NCBI GenBank assembly: GCA_017633675.1
Contig: JAGBOW010000124.1
Location: 1 to 32,621 of the forward strand
Length of the DNA stretch: 32,621 nt
Origin: a bacterium
GTDB taxonomy: Bacteria > Cyanobacteriota > Vampirovibrionia > Gastranaerophilales > Gastranaerophilaceae
Direction: 5' to 3'
Both the position numbers and the translations under genes were made by a program. The notes under the pieces were generated by a model. The model saw only the letters and a list, made by a program, of their open reading frames with translations. It made no database searches and was not told the DNA's origin. Shown in pieces: positions 1-8,837 of the stretch (positions within the stretch are counted from its first letter, which is position 1; each line of letters opens with the position of its first letter).

Positions 1-204
1 GGAGTATTTGCAGAACCCGCAAGCGCAGCATCAGTTGCAGGTTTGATTAAGGTTAAAGACCAAATTGAAGAAGGTTCAAAAATAGTTTGTATTTTGACGG
101 GAAACGGTTTAAAAGATCCCGATAATGCTATTAAATACTCAAATTCAGACGTTAAAAAAACTCCTGCCGATATGACGGAAATTTTAAAAGTGATGAATAT
201 ATAG
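1..204 (+). CDS. thrC: Threonine synthase, C-terminal fragment (cut by window edge)
   Basis: The open frame enters at base 1 and ends at TAG 202-204, giving the last 67 residues of a PLP-dependent enzyme. The segment GVFAEPASAASVAGL followed by TGNGLKDPD is typical of the C-terminal part of threonine synthase, which converts O-phosphohomoserine to threonine and phosphate in the cytoplasm. The lysine that binds PLP and the rest of the fold lie upstream of the window. The next gene starts one base after the stop, so the two are probably cotranscribed. Related fold-type II PLP enzymes (threonine dehydratase) are the main alternative, but the TGNGLKDP ending favours ThrC. Confidence 0.85.
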   Translation, partial: GVFAEPASAASVAGLIKVKDQIEEGSKIVCILTGNGLKDPDNAIKYSNSDVKKTPADMTEILKVMNI

Positions 205-205
205 T

Positions 206-1957
206 ATGAAAAAAGTTGAACTTTTAGCACCCGCAAAAGACAAAAATACGGCTTTTCAGGCGATAAATTCGGGCTGTGATGCCTTATATATCGGGGCATC
301 AGATTTTGGTGCGAGAAAAAAAGTTCCAAATTCGCTTGAAGATATCAAAGAAATTGTCGATTATGCCCACAAATTTTATGTCAGAGTGCATGTTACGGTC
401 AATACGATTTTGAATGACAAAGAACTTACTGAAGCTCAAAAATTAATCCAAAATCTTTACGATATCGGGGTTGATGCTGTTATCGTTCAGGATATGGGAA
501 TTTTTAAGCTCGCAATTGAGGGAAAACTTCCTCCGATTGAACTTCATGCAAGCACTCAATGCGATAACAGAACATTAAAAAAAGTCCAATTTTTTGATAA
601 ATTAGGAGTTTCAAGGGTAATTTTAGCACGTGAATTATCGCTTGAGCAGATAAAAGAGATTTGTGAAAACATAAATTGCGAAACAGAAACTTTTATTCAT
701 GGTGCTTTATGCGTATCATACAGCGGACAATGTTATATGAGTCACTATATCGGAGGACGTTCCGCAAACAGGGGTGAGTGTGCGCAATGTTGCCGTAAAA
801 AGTATTCTCTGGTTGATGATAAAGGAAATTTTATTGCAAAAGACAAATATTTGTTGAGTTTAAAAGATTTTAATGCCTCAAAACATCTTGAAAACTTGAT
901 TAATTCAGGTGTAAAATCGTTTAAAATTGAAGGCAGATTAAAAGACGAAAATTACGTTAAAAATGTTGTCGCATTTTACAGAAAAGAAATTGATAAATTT
1001 GCCCAAAAAACGTCTTCAGGCAAAGTATTCTTGGATTTTGAACCGAATGTAAATAAGAGTTTTAATCGCGGGTTTACTGATTATTTTCTTGATAAGCGCA
1101 ATAAATGTTTTAATTTTGATACTCCAAAATCAATAGGGGAATCTATAGGGAAAATTACAAAAATAGGCAATAATTATTTTGAAATTAAGACTGATAAAAA
1201 ACTTCATTCCCAAGACGGGCTATATTTTGACGGTCAGGGTTGTTTGATAAATAAGTTAGACGGAAATAAAATTTACCCGAATAAAATGGACGGAATAAAA
1301 GTCGGAATGGACGTTTACAGAAATCTTGATTTTGAATTTGAGAAAAAACTCAAAAATTCCAAAATTAAACGACAAATCGGGGTGAATTTTTATTATGATA
1401 ACGGAATTTTGATTGCGCAGGACGAGGATAACAATTCCGTAAAAATCAACATTCCACAAGGTGAACAGCCAAAAAATCCCGATAAAATGAAAGAAAATTT
1501 TATAAATCAATTACAAAAAACGGGTGAAAGTGATTTTTATGTTGAAAATATTGAAATTACGGGCGATTTACCGTTTTTGCCTATTTCAGAAATAAACGAA
1601 ATTCGCAGAACAATTCTTGAAAACTTAATGGAAGAACGGTTAAAAAATTACCCAAAAACATTTCAAAAGCCTTTGAATTATACGGATTTTCCGAAGAATG
1701 AACTTGATTACGGGGCAAATATTTACAATAGGGAAGCAAAAAGTTTTTACGAAAATTGCGGTTGTAAAGTCTGTGAAATGTCGGCAGAATCAGGCTCATG
1801 TGCTGTGGAACTTATGCGCACAAAACATTGTCTGAAATTTGCGTTTGATATGTGTAAATCACCTAAAAAACTATTTATGATTGACGAAAAAGGGAAAAAA
1901 TTCCCATTAAAATTTGACTGTAAAAATTGCGAAATGGTTATCTTGAGAAGTGTATAG
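206..1957 (+). CDS. Peptidase U32 family protein (RlhA/TrhP-type RNA hydroxylase family)
   Basis: This 583-residue protein begins with the family signature ELLAPAKD and a TIM-barrel-like N-terminal region. It carries the conserved cysteine cluster of U32 proteins: C169, C176, C192 and C196 in the segment GALCVSYSGQC...GECAQCC, expected to bind an iron-sulfur cluster. The family was first called a collagenase-like peptidase, but characterised members (RlhA, TrhP, UbiU/V) work in hydroxylation of rRNA, tRNA or ubiquinone precursors. The length, and a C-terminal extension at about residues 380-500 that resembles DUF3656, point to the RlhA-like branch; the exact RNA target cannot be read from the sequence. 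The ATG lies one base after the thrC stop and has no clear Shine-Dalgarno sequence, which suggests translational coupling. The last 70 residues hold four further cysteines, including the pair CGCKVC. Confidence 0.85.
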   Translation: MKKVELLAPAKDKNTAFQAINSGCDALYIGASDFGARKKVPNSLEDIKEIVDYAHKFYVRVHVTVNTILNDKELTEAQKLIQNLYDIGVDAVIVQDMGIFKLAIEGKLPPIELHASTQCDNRTLKKVQFFDKLGVSRVILARELSLEQIKEICENINCETETFIHGALCVSYSGQCYMSHYIGGRSANRGECAQCCRKKYSLVDDKGNFIAKDKYLLSLKDFNASKHLENLINSGVKSFKIEGRLKDENYVKNVVAFYRKEIDKFAQKTSSGKVFLDFEPNVNKSFNRGFTDYFLDKRNKCFNFDTPKSIGESIGKITKIGNNYFEIKTDKKLHSQDGLYFDGQGCLINKLDGNKIYPNKMDGIKVGMDVYRNLDFEFEKKLKNSKIKRQIGVNFYYDNGILIAQDEDNNSVKINIPQGEQPKNPDKMKENFINQLQKTGESDFYVENIEITGDLPFLPISEINEIRRTILENLMEERLKNYPKTFQKPLNYTDFPKNELDYGANIYNREAKSFYENCGCKVCEMSAESGSCAVELMRTKHCLKFAFDMCKSPKKLFMIDEKGKKFPLKFDCKNCEMVILRSV

Positions 1958-1999
1958 AGGTTAATATTTAATTTGCTTTTTATATAAATGACTTTTTTA

Positions 2000-2008
2000 T
2001 GATAAACT
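2000..2008 (+). promoter_or_regulatory. Extended -10 promoter for uvrC (near-leaderless)
   Basis: TG at 2000-2001, one base, then TAAACT at 2003-2008 forms an extended -10 element. Transcription would start near 2015, only a few bases before the uvrC ATG at 2019. There is no Shine-Dalgarno sequence and no convincing -35 box. Confidence 0.45.
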
Positions 2009-2018
2009 GTTACCTGTA

Positions 2019-3677
2019 ATGAATGATAATTTAAAACAAACATTAAAACTTTTACCGTCACTTCCCGGTTGTTACATTTATTATGATAAAAATGATGAAA
2101 TTATTTATGTCGGAAAAGCCAAAATTCTGAAACGACGTGTTTTGAGCTATTTTAACCGTAAACATGACAGTGTAAAAGTAAATGTTCTTGTTTCGCAAAT
2201 AGTACGGCTTGAATATATTATTACAAATACCGAAGTTGAAGCATTAATTCTTGAAAATCATCTTATTAAAAAACATAAACCAAAATACAATATTTTATTA
2301 AAAGATGATAAAAAATATCCTTATTTTTTGATTACTGATGAAGATTTCCCGCGAATTTCCATTGTCCGCAAAAAAAATATGAATCCCGAAAAAGGAAGAT
2401 ATTACGGGCCTTATACGGATATTCGTGCAATGCATGCAACCCTTGATTTTTTAAAAAAAATCTTTCCTTTAAAGCAGTGTAAAACTCCTAAATTCAAAGA
2501 CAGACCTTGTCTTTATTATCATATAGGCAAATGTCTTGCACCCTGTCAAAATCTTGTAACTCCTGATGAGTACAAAAATATTGTTAAACAGGCGGAACTT
2601 TTTCTATCGGGTAAACAATCAGAGCTTATGGAACAGATTTTAGAGCAGATGCAAAAATATTCCGATTCTCTGCAATTTGAAAAAGCCGCAAAATTACGGG
2701 ACAGTTACAACGACTTGAAAAAAACTCTCGAAAAACAAAAAGTTGTATACGAAAATACCAAATTAAACGAAGATGTAATTTCAATGCTTTATGACGGCGG
2801 AATTTATGCGATTGTAATTCTTATGATAAGAGAAGGCAGACTTATTGATAAAAAAGATTTTATATACGAAGTGGAAGATGAGGACAGAACAGAGTTTTTT
2901 GCAGCATTTTTCAAGGATTATTACAATAATTTGCAGCTTGAATTTCCTGATAAAATTGTGTCAAATGAACTTGAAGCAATAGGTGAAAAAGCTTTGTATG
3001 AGGAATGGTTAGAAATTATATCAAAGAAAAAAATTAAAATAAGTTACGGAAAATCCGCTCAGGGGAAAGAACTTCAAATGCTTGCCGATAAAAATGCCGA
3101 AGTTGTTTTGTCTAATGCACAAATCGCAAAAATGTCCAAAATCAAAGATGATTTCAACGAAATCGGTTCATATTTGGCGGAAAAATTAAAACTGAAAAAT
3201 TTTCCTTATCGTATGGAATGTTATGATATTTCGCACATACAAGGAACAAATACCGTTGCATCAATGGTTGTATTTATAAACGGTGTTAAAAAAGCCTCTG
3301 AATACAGAAAATTTAAAGTTAAATCAACCGAAGGAAAACCGGACGACTTTTTATCCATGAAAGAGGTTTTGACAAGGCGTTTAAATCATTTAGGTGAAAA
3401 GAAATGGGAAAAGCCTGATTTGATAATAATAGACGGCGGAAAAGGACAACTTTCAAGTGTTATGCAAATTATTGAAGAACTTGGAGTAAAAGGGATTGAT
3501 GTTGTGAGTTTGGCAAAACGCAACGAAGAAGTATTTTTGCCGAAACAATCAAAACCCGTTATTTTGCCGAGAAATTCAAGCGCCTTATTTTTGTTTCAAA
3601 GAATAAGAGATGAGGCCCACAGATTTGCCATAACTTTCCACAGAAGTCTGCGTTCAAAATCTATGACAGAAAAATAA
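2019..3677 (+). CDS. uvrC: UvrABC system protein C, lacking the C-terminal HhH domain
   Basis: UvrC is the double-incision nuclease of nucleotide excision repair, recruited by UvrB to damaged DNA. The 552-residue protein has the N-terminal GIY-YIG nuclease (GCYIYY...IYVGKAK...RR), the four-cysteine iron-sulfur segment (CKTPKFKDRPCLYYHIGKC followed by LAPC), a UVR motif (LQFEKAAKLRD) that binds UvrB, and the RNase H-like second nuclease with its acidic and histidine residues (YDISHIQG, LIIIDGGKGQ, DEAHRFAITFHR). The chain stops eight residues after the segment RSKSMTEK begins, where other UvrC proteins continue with a helix-hairpin-helix domain of about 50-60 residues. Its stop codon abuts the stop of the convergent gene at 3678, so no DNA remains to encode that domain. 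No Shine-Dalgarno sequence is visible; the ATG lies about 10 nt after an extended -10. Confidence 0.95.
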   Translation: MNDNLKQTLKLLPSLPGCYIYYDKNDEIIYVGKAKILKRRVLSYFNRKHDSVKVNVLVSQIVRLEYIITNTEVEALILENHLIKKHKPKYNILLKDDKKYPYFLITDEDFPRISIVRKKNMNPEKGRYYGPYTDIRAMHATLDFLKKIFPLKQCKTPKFKDRPCLYYHIGKCLAPCQNLVTPDEYKNIVKQAELFLSGKQSELMEQILEQMQKYSDSLQFEKAAKLRDSYNDLKKTLEKQKVVYENTKLNEDVISMLYDGGIYAIVILMIREGRLIDKKDFIYEVEDEDRTEFFAAFFKDYYNNLQLEFPDKIVSNELEAIGEKALYEEWLEIISKKKIKISYGKSAQGKELQMLADKNAEVVLSNAQIAKMSKIKDDFNEIGSYLAEKLKLKNFPYRMECYDISHIQGTNTVASMVVFINGVKKASEYRKFKVKSTEGKPDDFLSMKEVLTRRLNHLGEKKWEKPDLIIIDGGKGQLSSVMQIIEELGVKGIDVVSLAKRNEEVFLPKQSKPVILPRNSSALFLFQRIRDEAHRFAITFHRSLRSKSMTEK

Positions 3678-4049
3678 TTACTTCCTGTGTTCTTTTTTCT
3701 TACCCATATCTTTTGCATCAAGGATTGTGAAACTGTTATTTTTTGCTTCAATAGCCCAAGTTTTTTGAAGTTCGGCATTAATATTAGGACGATTTGCCCA
3801 TAACCTTACATATCGTTCTTCTGCTCCCATTCCGCCTGAAATAACTTCAACAGGGTTTATCTGAAAACATGCCGCAGAAATATTAAAAGAAACCCAAAAA
3901 TGCGGAATTTTGAACCGTTTAGGTTCCATCCAAACTTTCAAATTATTGTACTTAAACAAATTGCTTGCAGCCGTATTATGTGCATCAGCATGTACGTTTA
4001 TTAAATATTCTTTTAAACTGCTTTCAAATAATTTTAATGATTCTGGCAT
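3678..4049 (-). CDS. Unknown small protein, paralogue of the 4062-4556 gene
   Basis: I do not recognise this 123-residue protein. It is clearly homologous to the product of the gene just upstream (4062-4556). Shared blocks include an N-terminal LKLFESSLKEYL/IKVFENSLRDYL, YNNLKVWMEPK/YNNLKVYMEPK, PHFxxSxxIS, and WANRPNIN/WATRPNIN followed by a conserved KxWA. It has no signal peptide or membrane segment. The C-terminus is a basic tail (GKKKEHRK). A Shine-Dalgarno AGGAAG precedes the ATG. It is the last gene of a five-gene operon led by the ZorA-like gene, and its stop touches the end of uvrC, so its transcript must run into uvrC antisense. Confidence 0.75.
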   Translation of the reverse strand: MPESLKLFESSLKEYLINVHADAHNTAASNLFKYNNLKVWMEPKRFKIPHFWVSFNISAACFQINPVEVISGGMGAEERYVRLWANRPNINAELQKTWAIEAKNNSFTILDAKDMGKKKEHRK

Positions 4050-4061
4050 ACAAAAATCTTC

Positions 4062-4556
4062 CTATTCGCTTTTGTCTTTTTTTGTGTTATCGGTATCTTT
4101 GTTAAGAACACCCGCACTGGTAATAATTTCTGATGCAATTTGTGCTGCTTCTTCTTCCAAAATATCTTTCGTTTCTTTAGAAACTTTATTAACTATAAGG
4201 CTTTCATTTTCAGAGGTTTTTTCGTCAACGGTTATTGACAATGCTTTTATCAGATATGCCCAGTGCTTTTTTAATTCACCGTTGATGTTCGGGCGGGTAG
4301 CCCACATAACAATATATTTTTCGTCATTTCCCCCAAGACTGCCGCTCATTTTTTCAACAGGGCTTATCGTATAGCGTACTTCAGAAATCCCTAACGAAAT
4401 GGCAAAGTGAGGAGTTTTATTTTTCTTTGGCTCCATATAAACTTTAAGATTGTTATAACGATACTCAATTTTTCCCGTACTGTTATACGAATCTTGTTGT
4501 ACATTTACCAAATAATCTCTTAAACTGTTTTCGAAAACCTTAATTGTTTCTGCCAT
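4062..4556 (-). CDS. Unknown 164-residue protein, paralogue of the 3678-4049 gene
   Basis: The first 115 residues match the downstream neighbour block by block (YNNLKVYMEPKKNKTPHF, ISPVEKMSG, YIVMWATRPNINGEL). The remaining 50 residues form a polar, acidic tail with a probable helix (SKETKDILEEEAAQIASEI) that the paralogue lacks. No transmembrane segment or catalytic motif is visible. A Shine-Dalgarno AGAGG lies before the ATG, 17 nt after the UPF0210 stop, so it belongs to the same operon. The duplicated pair has diverged well beyond recent duplication. Its function is unknown; the compact domain with conserved aromatic and proline residues could be a small beta-rich binding module, but this is a guess. 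Confidence 0.75.
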   Translation of the reverse strand: MAETIKVFENSLRDYLVNVQQDSYNSTGKIEYRYNNLKVYMEPKKNKTPHFAISLGISEVRYTISPVEKMSGSLGGNDEKYIVMWATRPNINGELKKHWAYLIKALSITVDEKTSENESLIVNKVSKETKDILEEEAAQIASEIITSAGVLNKDTDNTKKDKSE

Positions 4557-4573
4557 AAAACCTCTTTTATATA

Positions 4574-5935
4574 CTAATTATTTAAACTGTGAATTGGAGC
4601 CGGAATTCTTCCGCCTCTTTTTACAAACCCTGAAGAAGATAAATTATTTACGGACATAACGGGAGCTCTTCCCAAAAGTCCTCCGTAAACGACTTCATCT
4701 CCGGCACATTTATCCGCAACGGGTATAATTCTTACCGCTGTGGTTTTTTTATTAATCATTCCTATTGCCATTTCATCTGCAATAATACCGGCAATTGTAC
4801 TTGTCGGAGTATCTCCCGGTATTGCAATCATATCAAGTCCGACAGAGCAGACAGATGTCATTGCTTCTAATTTGTCAAAAGTTAAATATTTTTTTGTTGC
4901 CGCCTCAATCATTCCCGCATCTTCGGAAACAGGAATAAATGCTCCTGATAATCCTCCGACATGTGAACTTGCCATTATACCGCCTTTTTTTACGGCATCA
5001 TTAAGCATTGCGAGTGCTGCAGTTGTTCCGTGTGCTCCGGCATGCTCCAAACCCATAGCCTGAAAAATCCCTGCAACACTGTCACCTTCTGCAGGAGTGG
5101 GAGCTAAAGATAAATCAATCACACCAAAAGGAATATTCAATTTCTTTGCCAATTTTCTTCCCACAAGCTCTCCCGTAGAGGTTATTTTATAAGCTATTTG
5201 TTTAATCTTGTTTGCTAAAGCGCTTAAATCCGCATCTTTATCCAATGCTTCTATTGCCGCTTTTACAACTCCAGGCCCTGAAACACCAACATTTAGAGCA
5301 CATTCGGGTTCTCCGATACCGCAGAAAGCCCCTGCCATAAACGGATTATCTCCGGGAGAATTGCAGAACACAACAAGTTTTGCTGCTCCTATTCCGTCTT
5401 TATCTTTTGTTAATTCTGCGGATTTTTTAATAATTTCTGACATTTTCAATACGGCATTCATATTTATTCCCGCTTTTGATGATGCCAAATTTACGGACGA
5501 ACATACCCTTTCGGTTGTTCTAAGAGCCTCAGGAATACTTTCAATTAAAAGTTTATCTCCCTTTGTGCAGCCTTTTTCAACAAGTGCGGAAAAACCTCCT
5601 ATAAAATTAACACCGACATCTTTTGCTGCTCTGTCAAGAGTTTGTGCAATTTTTACATAATCCGGATTTTTGCAGGCTTCACCTATTAAAGATATGGGAG
5701 TAACCGCAATTCGTTTATTTACAATCGGTATGGAATATTCATTTTCAAATTCATCTGCGTATTCAACCAAATTTTTTGCATATTTTGTGATTTTGTTATA
5801 AATATTTTCACATAAAATATTAACGTCACTGTCAATACAATCACGCAAACTCAAAGCTAATGTAACCGTTCTGATATCAAGGTTATACAGCTTTATCATA
5901 TTTATGGTTTCAAGTATTGATTCATGATCTATCAA
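4574..5935 (-). CDS. UPF0210 / PFL family protein (DUF711)
   Basis: This 453-residue protein fits the UPF0210 (DUF711) family along its whole length. Features include the N-terminal [29 protein letters not shown], the glycine-rich [13 protein letters not shown] segment, [17 protein letters not shown] and the C-terminal [12 protein letters not shown]. Solved members have a fold related to pyruvate formate-lyase, but no reaction is firmly assigned. In many bacteria the gene sits next to a small ACT-domain protein (UPF0237); none is present here. Instead it overlaps the ZorB-like gene by 4 bp (ATGA), which implies translational coupling with a membrane-motor pair. That pairing is unusual as far as I know. 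Confidence 0.9.
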   Translation of the reverse strand: MIDHESILETINMIKLYNLDIRTVTLALSLRDCIDSDVNILCENIYNKITKYAKNLVEYADEFENEYSIPIVNKRIAVTPISLIGEACKNPDYVKIAQTLDRAAKDVGVNFIGGFSALVEKGCTKGDKLLIESIPEALRTTERVCSSVNLASSKAGINMNAVLKMSEIIKKSAELTKDKDGIGAAKLVVFCNSPGDNPFMAGAFCGIGEPECALNVGVSGPGVVKAAIEALDKDADLSALANKIKQIAYKITSTGELVGRKLAKKLNIPFGVIDLSLAPTPAEGDSVAGIFQAMGLEHAGAHGTTAALAMLNDAVKKGGIMASSHVGGLSGAFIPVSEDAGMIEAATKKYLTFDKLEAMTSVCSVGLDMIAIPGDTPTSTIAGIIADEMAIGMINKKTTAVRIIPVADKCAGDEVVYGGLLGRAPVMSVNNLSSSGFVKRGGRIPAPIHSLNN

Positions 5936-6630
5936 TAGTGTAATATTCCTCCAAACAATACATCTACAACGTCAAGCTGTTTTGTTTTTAACAGCATTTC
6001 AACACGTCTGCTCTTTGCATAATCTTCTTTTCCGTTAACCAGAATTGGTTCGGAATTGCTTTTGCCCTGAACTACCATCAATTCCTTGAATTTTTTGTTG
6101 TATTTAGGATCATATTTTGTTTTTAAAATATATTGTGCAACTGCATTCGCTCTTTGTAAACTTAAAGTCATGTTGAGTAAATATTGTTCATTCGGATCTT
6201 TAACCCCTGCAAACATGTGACTGTCGGTATGTCCCTGAATTTCAATGTTTCTGATTCCGTTAATTACTTCGGTATTTGAAAAAATTGTATTAATATATAT
6301 CGGACCGAATTTATCAAGGTATGCTCTTCCTTTTGGAGATAGAGTAGCGCTTCCGAGTTCAAATAATTCCAAATCGGAAATCTTAACATCACCGGTTAAT
6401 TCGTCAATTTCGACAATAATATTTTCCTGTTTTAATTTTTCCGTAAGTTCTTTATTAACTTCAATTTGTTGTACTTTTTGTTTGACGGTTTGCTGTGAAA
6501 AACCTGTCATGGCAAGCACGAAAAGAGTCATGAAAACGATTGCCAAACCCAACATCAGGTCTGACATTGTTGTCCAGAATATGTTATTATCGCTTTCCGG
6601 TGGCAGAGTTTTTCTTGCGCCTAATCCCAT
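5932..6630 (-). CDS. ZorB/MotB-like OmpA-domain membrane protein
   Basis: The 232-residue protein has one N-terminal transmembrane helix (about residues 22-44) preceded by [13 protein letters not shown]24 sits where the proton-carrying aspartate of MotB, TolR and ZorB lies. A short linker leads to an OmpA-like peptidoglycan-binding domain with IEIQGHTDS, a long [12 protein letters not shown] helix and the C-terminal KSRRVEMLL. The [11 protein letters not shown] pattern and the immediate partnership with a ZorA-like channel protein resemble the ZorAB motor of Zorya defence more than flagellar MotAB. No ZorC, ZorD or ZorE gene is present, and no flagellar genes are near. A TolR/ExbD-type envelope role is the alternative. 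Confidence 0.8.
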   Translation of the reverse strand: MGLGARKTLPPESDNNIFWTTMSDLMLGLAIVFMTLFVLAMTGFSQQTVKQKVQQIEVNKELTEKLKQENIIVEIDELTGDVKISDLELFELGSATLSPKGRAYLDKFGPIYINTIFSNTEVINGIRNIEIQGHTDSHMFAGVKDPNEQYLLNMTLSLQRANAVAQYILKTKYDPKYNKKFKELMVVQGKSNSEPILVNGKEDYAKSRRVEMLLKTKQLDVVDVLFGGILHY

Positions 6631-6642
6631 TTTTACCCTTTC

Positions 6643-7548
6643 CTAGAACAAATCATCTACGTCATCACCGCCGGATTTTTTTGACATTTCCTTCAAACTT
6701 TTATTCATCTGGTTCAAACCGAATATCAAATTTTCAAGATACGGAACCAGATTACTTGCAATACCGGCTGTCATTGCAATTTTAAAGTGTTCCGGAATTT
6801 CTCCGATAACATTTGATATTTCATTATTCTGAATTTTTGTTTCTTTTAACAATTCAAGCAAGAATTTTTCCGAAGAAATATTGTCAAATAATTTTGCTAA
6901 ATAATCTTCACATTTTGAAAGAGGTTTCTGAACCAAAATATTGTAAGCAAATCTCTCAAATAACAGGAATATAAGTGATGAACCTACCGCAATAACTGAT
7001 ACAAGAGCAGCTGTCTGCATTGATTCCATCAAACCCGCAACGGATTTAACCGTTTTTTCCTGAGATGAAAAGTCGATTTTACCGAATGCTATTGCAATAT
7101 TCAAGAATGTAAATAACGGACCGAAACCTGTAAGTATTGTCGGAATAGTTTGTAAAAATTTATTATTAAACTTTGATGTTGCCAAGCTTTCCGAATTAAA
7201 GAAATACAGAGGATCAACGGTTGTCTGTATATTTTGAATTGTTGAGGAAACTTCCTGATAAGTCAGACTGTTATCTTTACCCTTAAGAGCTACTGATTCC
7301 GAAAATACTAATGTATTTTTAAAATCCAGCCACATTGCGGAAACATAAGGATTGTACTGCATCCATTCGTCAATTTCTTTAAATCTGAAACTTAAATCGG
7401 CTTTTCTGAAATTTGAAATATAATCATAAAATATTTTTAAATTCTTATTTACATAAAGGTAATTTTTAATACAATAACTCAAACCTATGATAAATGTAGT
7501 TATTACGATTAAAATAGGTATATCCGTAAAAATCTTTAATAAATTCAT
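6643..7548 (-). CDS. ZorA/MotA/ExbB-family proton-channel protein
   Basis: This 301-residue protein has three hydrophobic segments: about residues 9-31, 133-156 and 175-200. The second carries IPTILTGFGPLFTFLNIAI and the third follows SVAGLMESMQTAA, matching the conserved pore helices of the MotA/TolQ/ExbB/ZorA superfamily. The extended region between helices 1 and 2, with PLYFFNSESL, is ZorA-like. The cytoplasmic tail after the last helix is only about 100 residues, much shorter than the long coiled tail described for Zorya ZorA. The gene opens a five-gene operon, 12 nt ahead of its ZorB-like partner. A strong Shine-Dalgarno AAGGAG precedes the ATG and a good promoter lies at 7566-7594. Confidence 0.8.
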   Translation of the reverse strand: MNLLKIFTDIPILIVITTFIIGLSYCIKNYLYVNKNLKIFYDYISNFRKADLSFRFKEIDEWMQYNPYVSAMWLDFKNTLVFSESVALKGKDNSLTYQEVSSTIQNIQTTVDPLYFFNSESLATSKFNNKFLQTIPTILTGFGPLFTFLNIAIAFGKIDFSSQEKTVKSVAGLMESMQTAALVSVIAVGSSLIFLLFERFAYNILVQKPLSKCEDYLAKLFDNISSEKFLLELLKETKIQNNEISNVIGEIPEHFKIAMTAGIASNLVPYLENLIFGLNQMNKSLKEMSKKSGGDDVDDLF

Positions 7549-7565
7549 ACTCTCTCCTTGATTTG

Positions 7566-7594
7566 ATTATAGCATAATAAAACGCGGAAGGCAA
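7566..7594 (-). promoter_or_regulatory. Promoter of the ZorAB-like operon
   Basis: On the minus strand TTGCCT (7594-7589) and TATAAT (7571-7566) are separated by 17 nt. The -10 is extended (TGC before it). Transcription would start at about 7559, at the edge of the Shine-Dalgarno sequence, giving a very short leader of about 12 nt. The -35 lies next to the hairpin repeat at 7601. Confidence 0.65.
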
Positions 7595-7600
7595 CAATTG

Positions 7601-7714
7601 AGTGAGTAGTGAGTTGTGAATAGTGAAAGGTTCTTATCATAAAGCAGTCTTAACAAATTTTGTTAATATTCTTTATGTAAAGGACTATTCACCACTCACC
7701 ATTTACTACTCACT
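7601..7714. repeat. Intergenic hairpin repeat, GTGAGTAGTGAG family, copy A
   Basis: Two arms of about 35 nt, 7601-7635 and 7679-7714, are imperfect reverse complements built from variants of the word AGTGAGT/AGTGAAT. The middle holds GTTCTTATC and a small AACAAATTTTGTT hairpin. Arms and middle resemble the elements at 20519-20641 and 30354-30415. The element lies between the divergent ZorA-like and hemW genes. Confidence 0.75.
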
Positions 7715-7722
7715 AAAAACTA

Positions 7723-7731
7723 TGTTAAAAT
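7723..7731 (+). promoter_or_regulatory. Extended -10 promoter for hemW (leaderless)
   Basis: TG at 7723-7724 and TAAAAT at 7726-7731 form an extended -10. Seven bases downstream is the A of the hemW ATG at 7738, so the mRNA would start at, or within a base of, the start codon. No Shine-Dalgarno sequence exists. Confidence 0.55.
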
Positions 7732-7737
7732 AAATTT

Positions 7738-8823
7738 ATGAAAAACACCTATATCCATATCCCGTTTTGTAAACAAAAATGCAAATATTGTTCTTTTGTT
7801 TCTTATCCGAAGCTTGAATTTAAACAAAAATATTTAGATGCATTAAAAAATGAGATTACGGACAGATATAAAGGCGAAACACTTGAAACTCTTTATATAG
7901 GAGGAGGAACCCCATCTTTACTGACTGCTGATGAAATCGGTTCTGTTATAGGACTGTTTAATACGGCTAAAGAAACGGAAATAACAATTGAGCTTAATCC
8001 TGAAACCATAACATTTGAATATTTGTACGGTTTAAAAAATACGGGTGTAAACCGTTTAAGTTTCGGTTGTCAAACCTTTAATGACAATATTTTAAAAATA
8101 ATCGGCAGACGGCATAATTCACAAGATGTTGAAAATGCGGTATTTTGTGCAAAAAATGCAGGTTTTAAAAATATAAGTTTGGATTTTATTTACGGTTTGC
8201 CCGAACAGACAATCAAAATGTTTGAAAATGATTTAAAAAGGGCAATAAATTCAGATATTCAACATATTTCTTTATACGGATTAAAAATAGATGAAGATTG
8301 TTATTTTGCAAAATTTCCACCTAAAAATCTTCCCGATAATGACATGCAGGCTGATATGTATTTAAAAGCAATTGAAATATTGACAAATAACAATTTTGAA
8401 CATTATGAAATAAGTAATTTTTCAAAAAAAGGTTATAATTCAAAACATAATTTAAATTATTGGAACAATAACACATACTACGGCTTTGGGTGTGCTGCAC
8501 ATGGATACGAAAACGGATTAAGGTATTCAAATTTTACGGATTTGGAAGAATATATTAATAATCCGTCGGAACATAAAAATGTTCATGTCCTTACAAATCA
8601 AGAGATTTTGGAGGAAGAAATATTCTTGGGTTTCAGAAAAATATCTGGGATAAATGTCGAAAATATAAATAAAAAATTTCATACGGATTTTAGAAAAAAG
8701 TATGAAAATGTGCTGAAAAAATACCTTTCATATAAGTATCTGAAAGAAACTAATGAAGGTTATAAACTTACAAATGAGGGTATTTTAATCAGTAATGTTA
8801 TTTTGTCGGAGTTTTTAGTATAG
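7738..8823 (+). CDS. hemW: Radical SAM protein HemW (coproporphyrinogen oxidase-like)
   Basis: This 361-residue radical SAM protein starts with YIHIPFCKQKCKYCSF, where C11, C15 and C18 give the CxxxCxxC motif that binds the 4Fe-4S cluster. IGGGTPSLL supplies the glycine-rich SAM-binding segment, and GCQTFND and LDFIYGLPEQT follow. The HNLNYW motif near residue 240 is characteristic of HemW, a heme chaperone, rather than HemN, the oxygen-independent coproporphyrinogen III oxidase. Length fits HemW. The gene appears to stand alone, flanked by hairpin repeats on both sides, with a probable leaderless start. Confidence 0.92.
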   Translation: MKNTYIHIPFCKQKCKYCSFVSYPKLEFKQKYLDALKNEITDRYKGETLETLYIGGGTPSLLTADEIGSVIGLFNTAKETEITIELNPETITFEYLYGLKNTGVNRLSFGCQTFNDNILKIIGRRHNSQDVENAVFCAKNAGFKNISLDFIYGLPEQTIKMFENDLKRAINSDIQHISLYGLKIDEDCYFAKFPPKNLPDNDMQADMYLKAIEILTNNNFEHYEISNFSKKGYNSKHNLNYWNNNTYYGFGCAAHGYENGLRYSNFTDLEEYINNPSEHKNVHVLTNQEILEEEIFLGFRKISGINVENINKKFHTDFRKKYENVLKKYLSYKYLKETNEGYKLTNEGILISNVILSEFLV

Positions 8824-8837
8824 ATGATTAAATATAC

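Noticed and set aside
3678-3800. Frameshifted remains of the UvrC HhH domain after its stop
   Set aside because: The following DNA reads as the end of the convergent small gene, and I see no GIGPKR-like pattern in any plus-strand frame.
3910-4374. Plus-strand open frame of 154 codons
   Set aside because: It lies antisense to the two paralogous small genes, whose reading frames are supported by their mutual similarity and Shine-Dalgarno sequences.
5932-7548. Complete Zorya defence system or flagellar MotAB
   Set aside because: No ZorC, ZorD or ZorE gene and no flagellar gene lies nearby, and the ZorA-like tail is short. Only the motor pair is supported.
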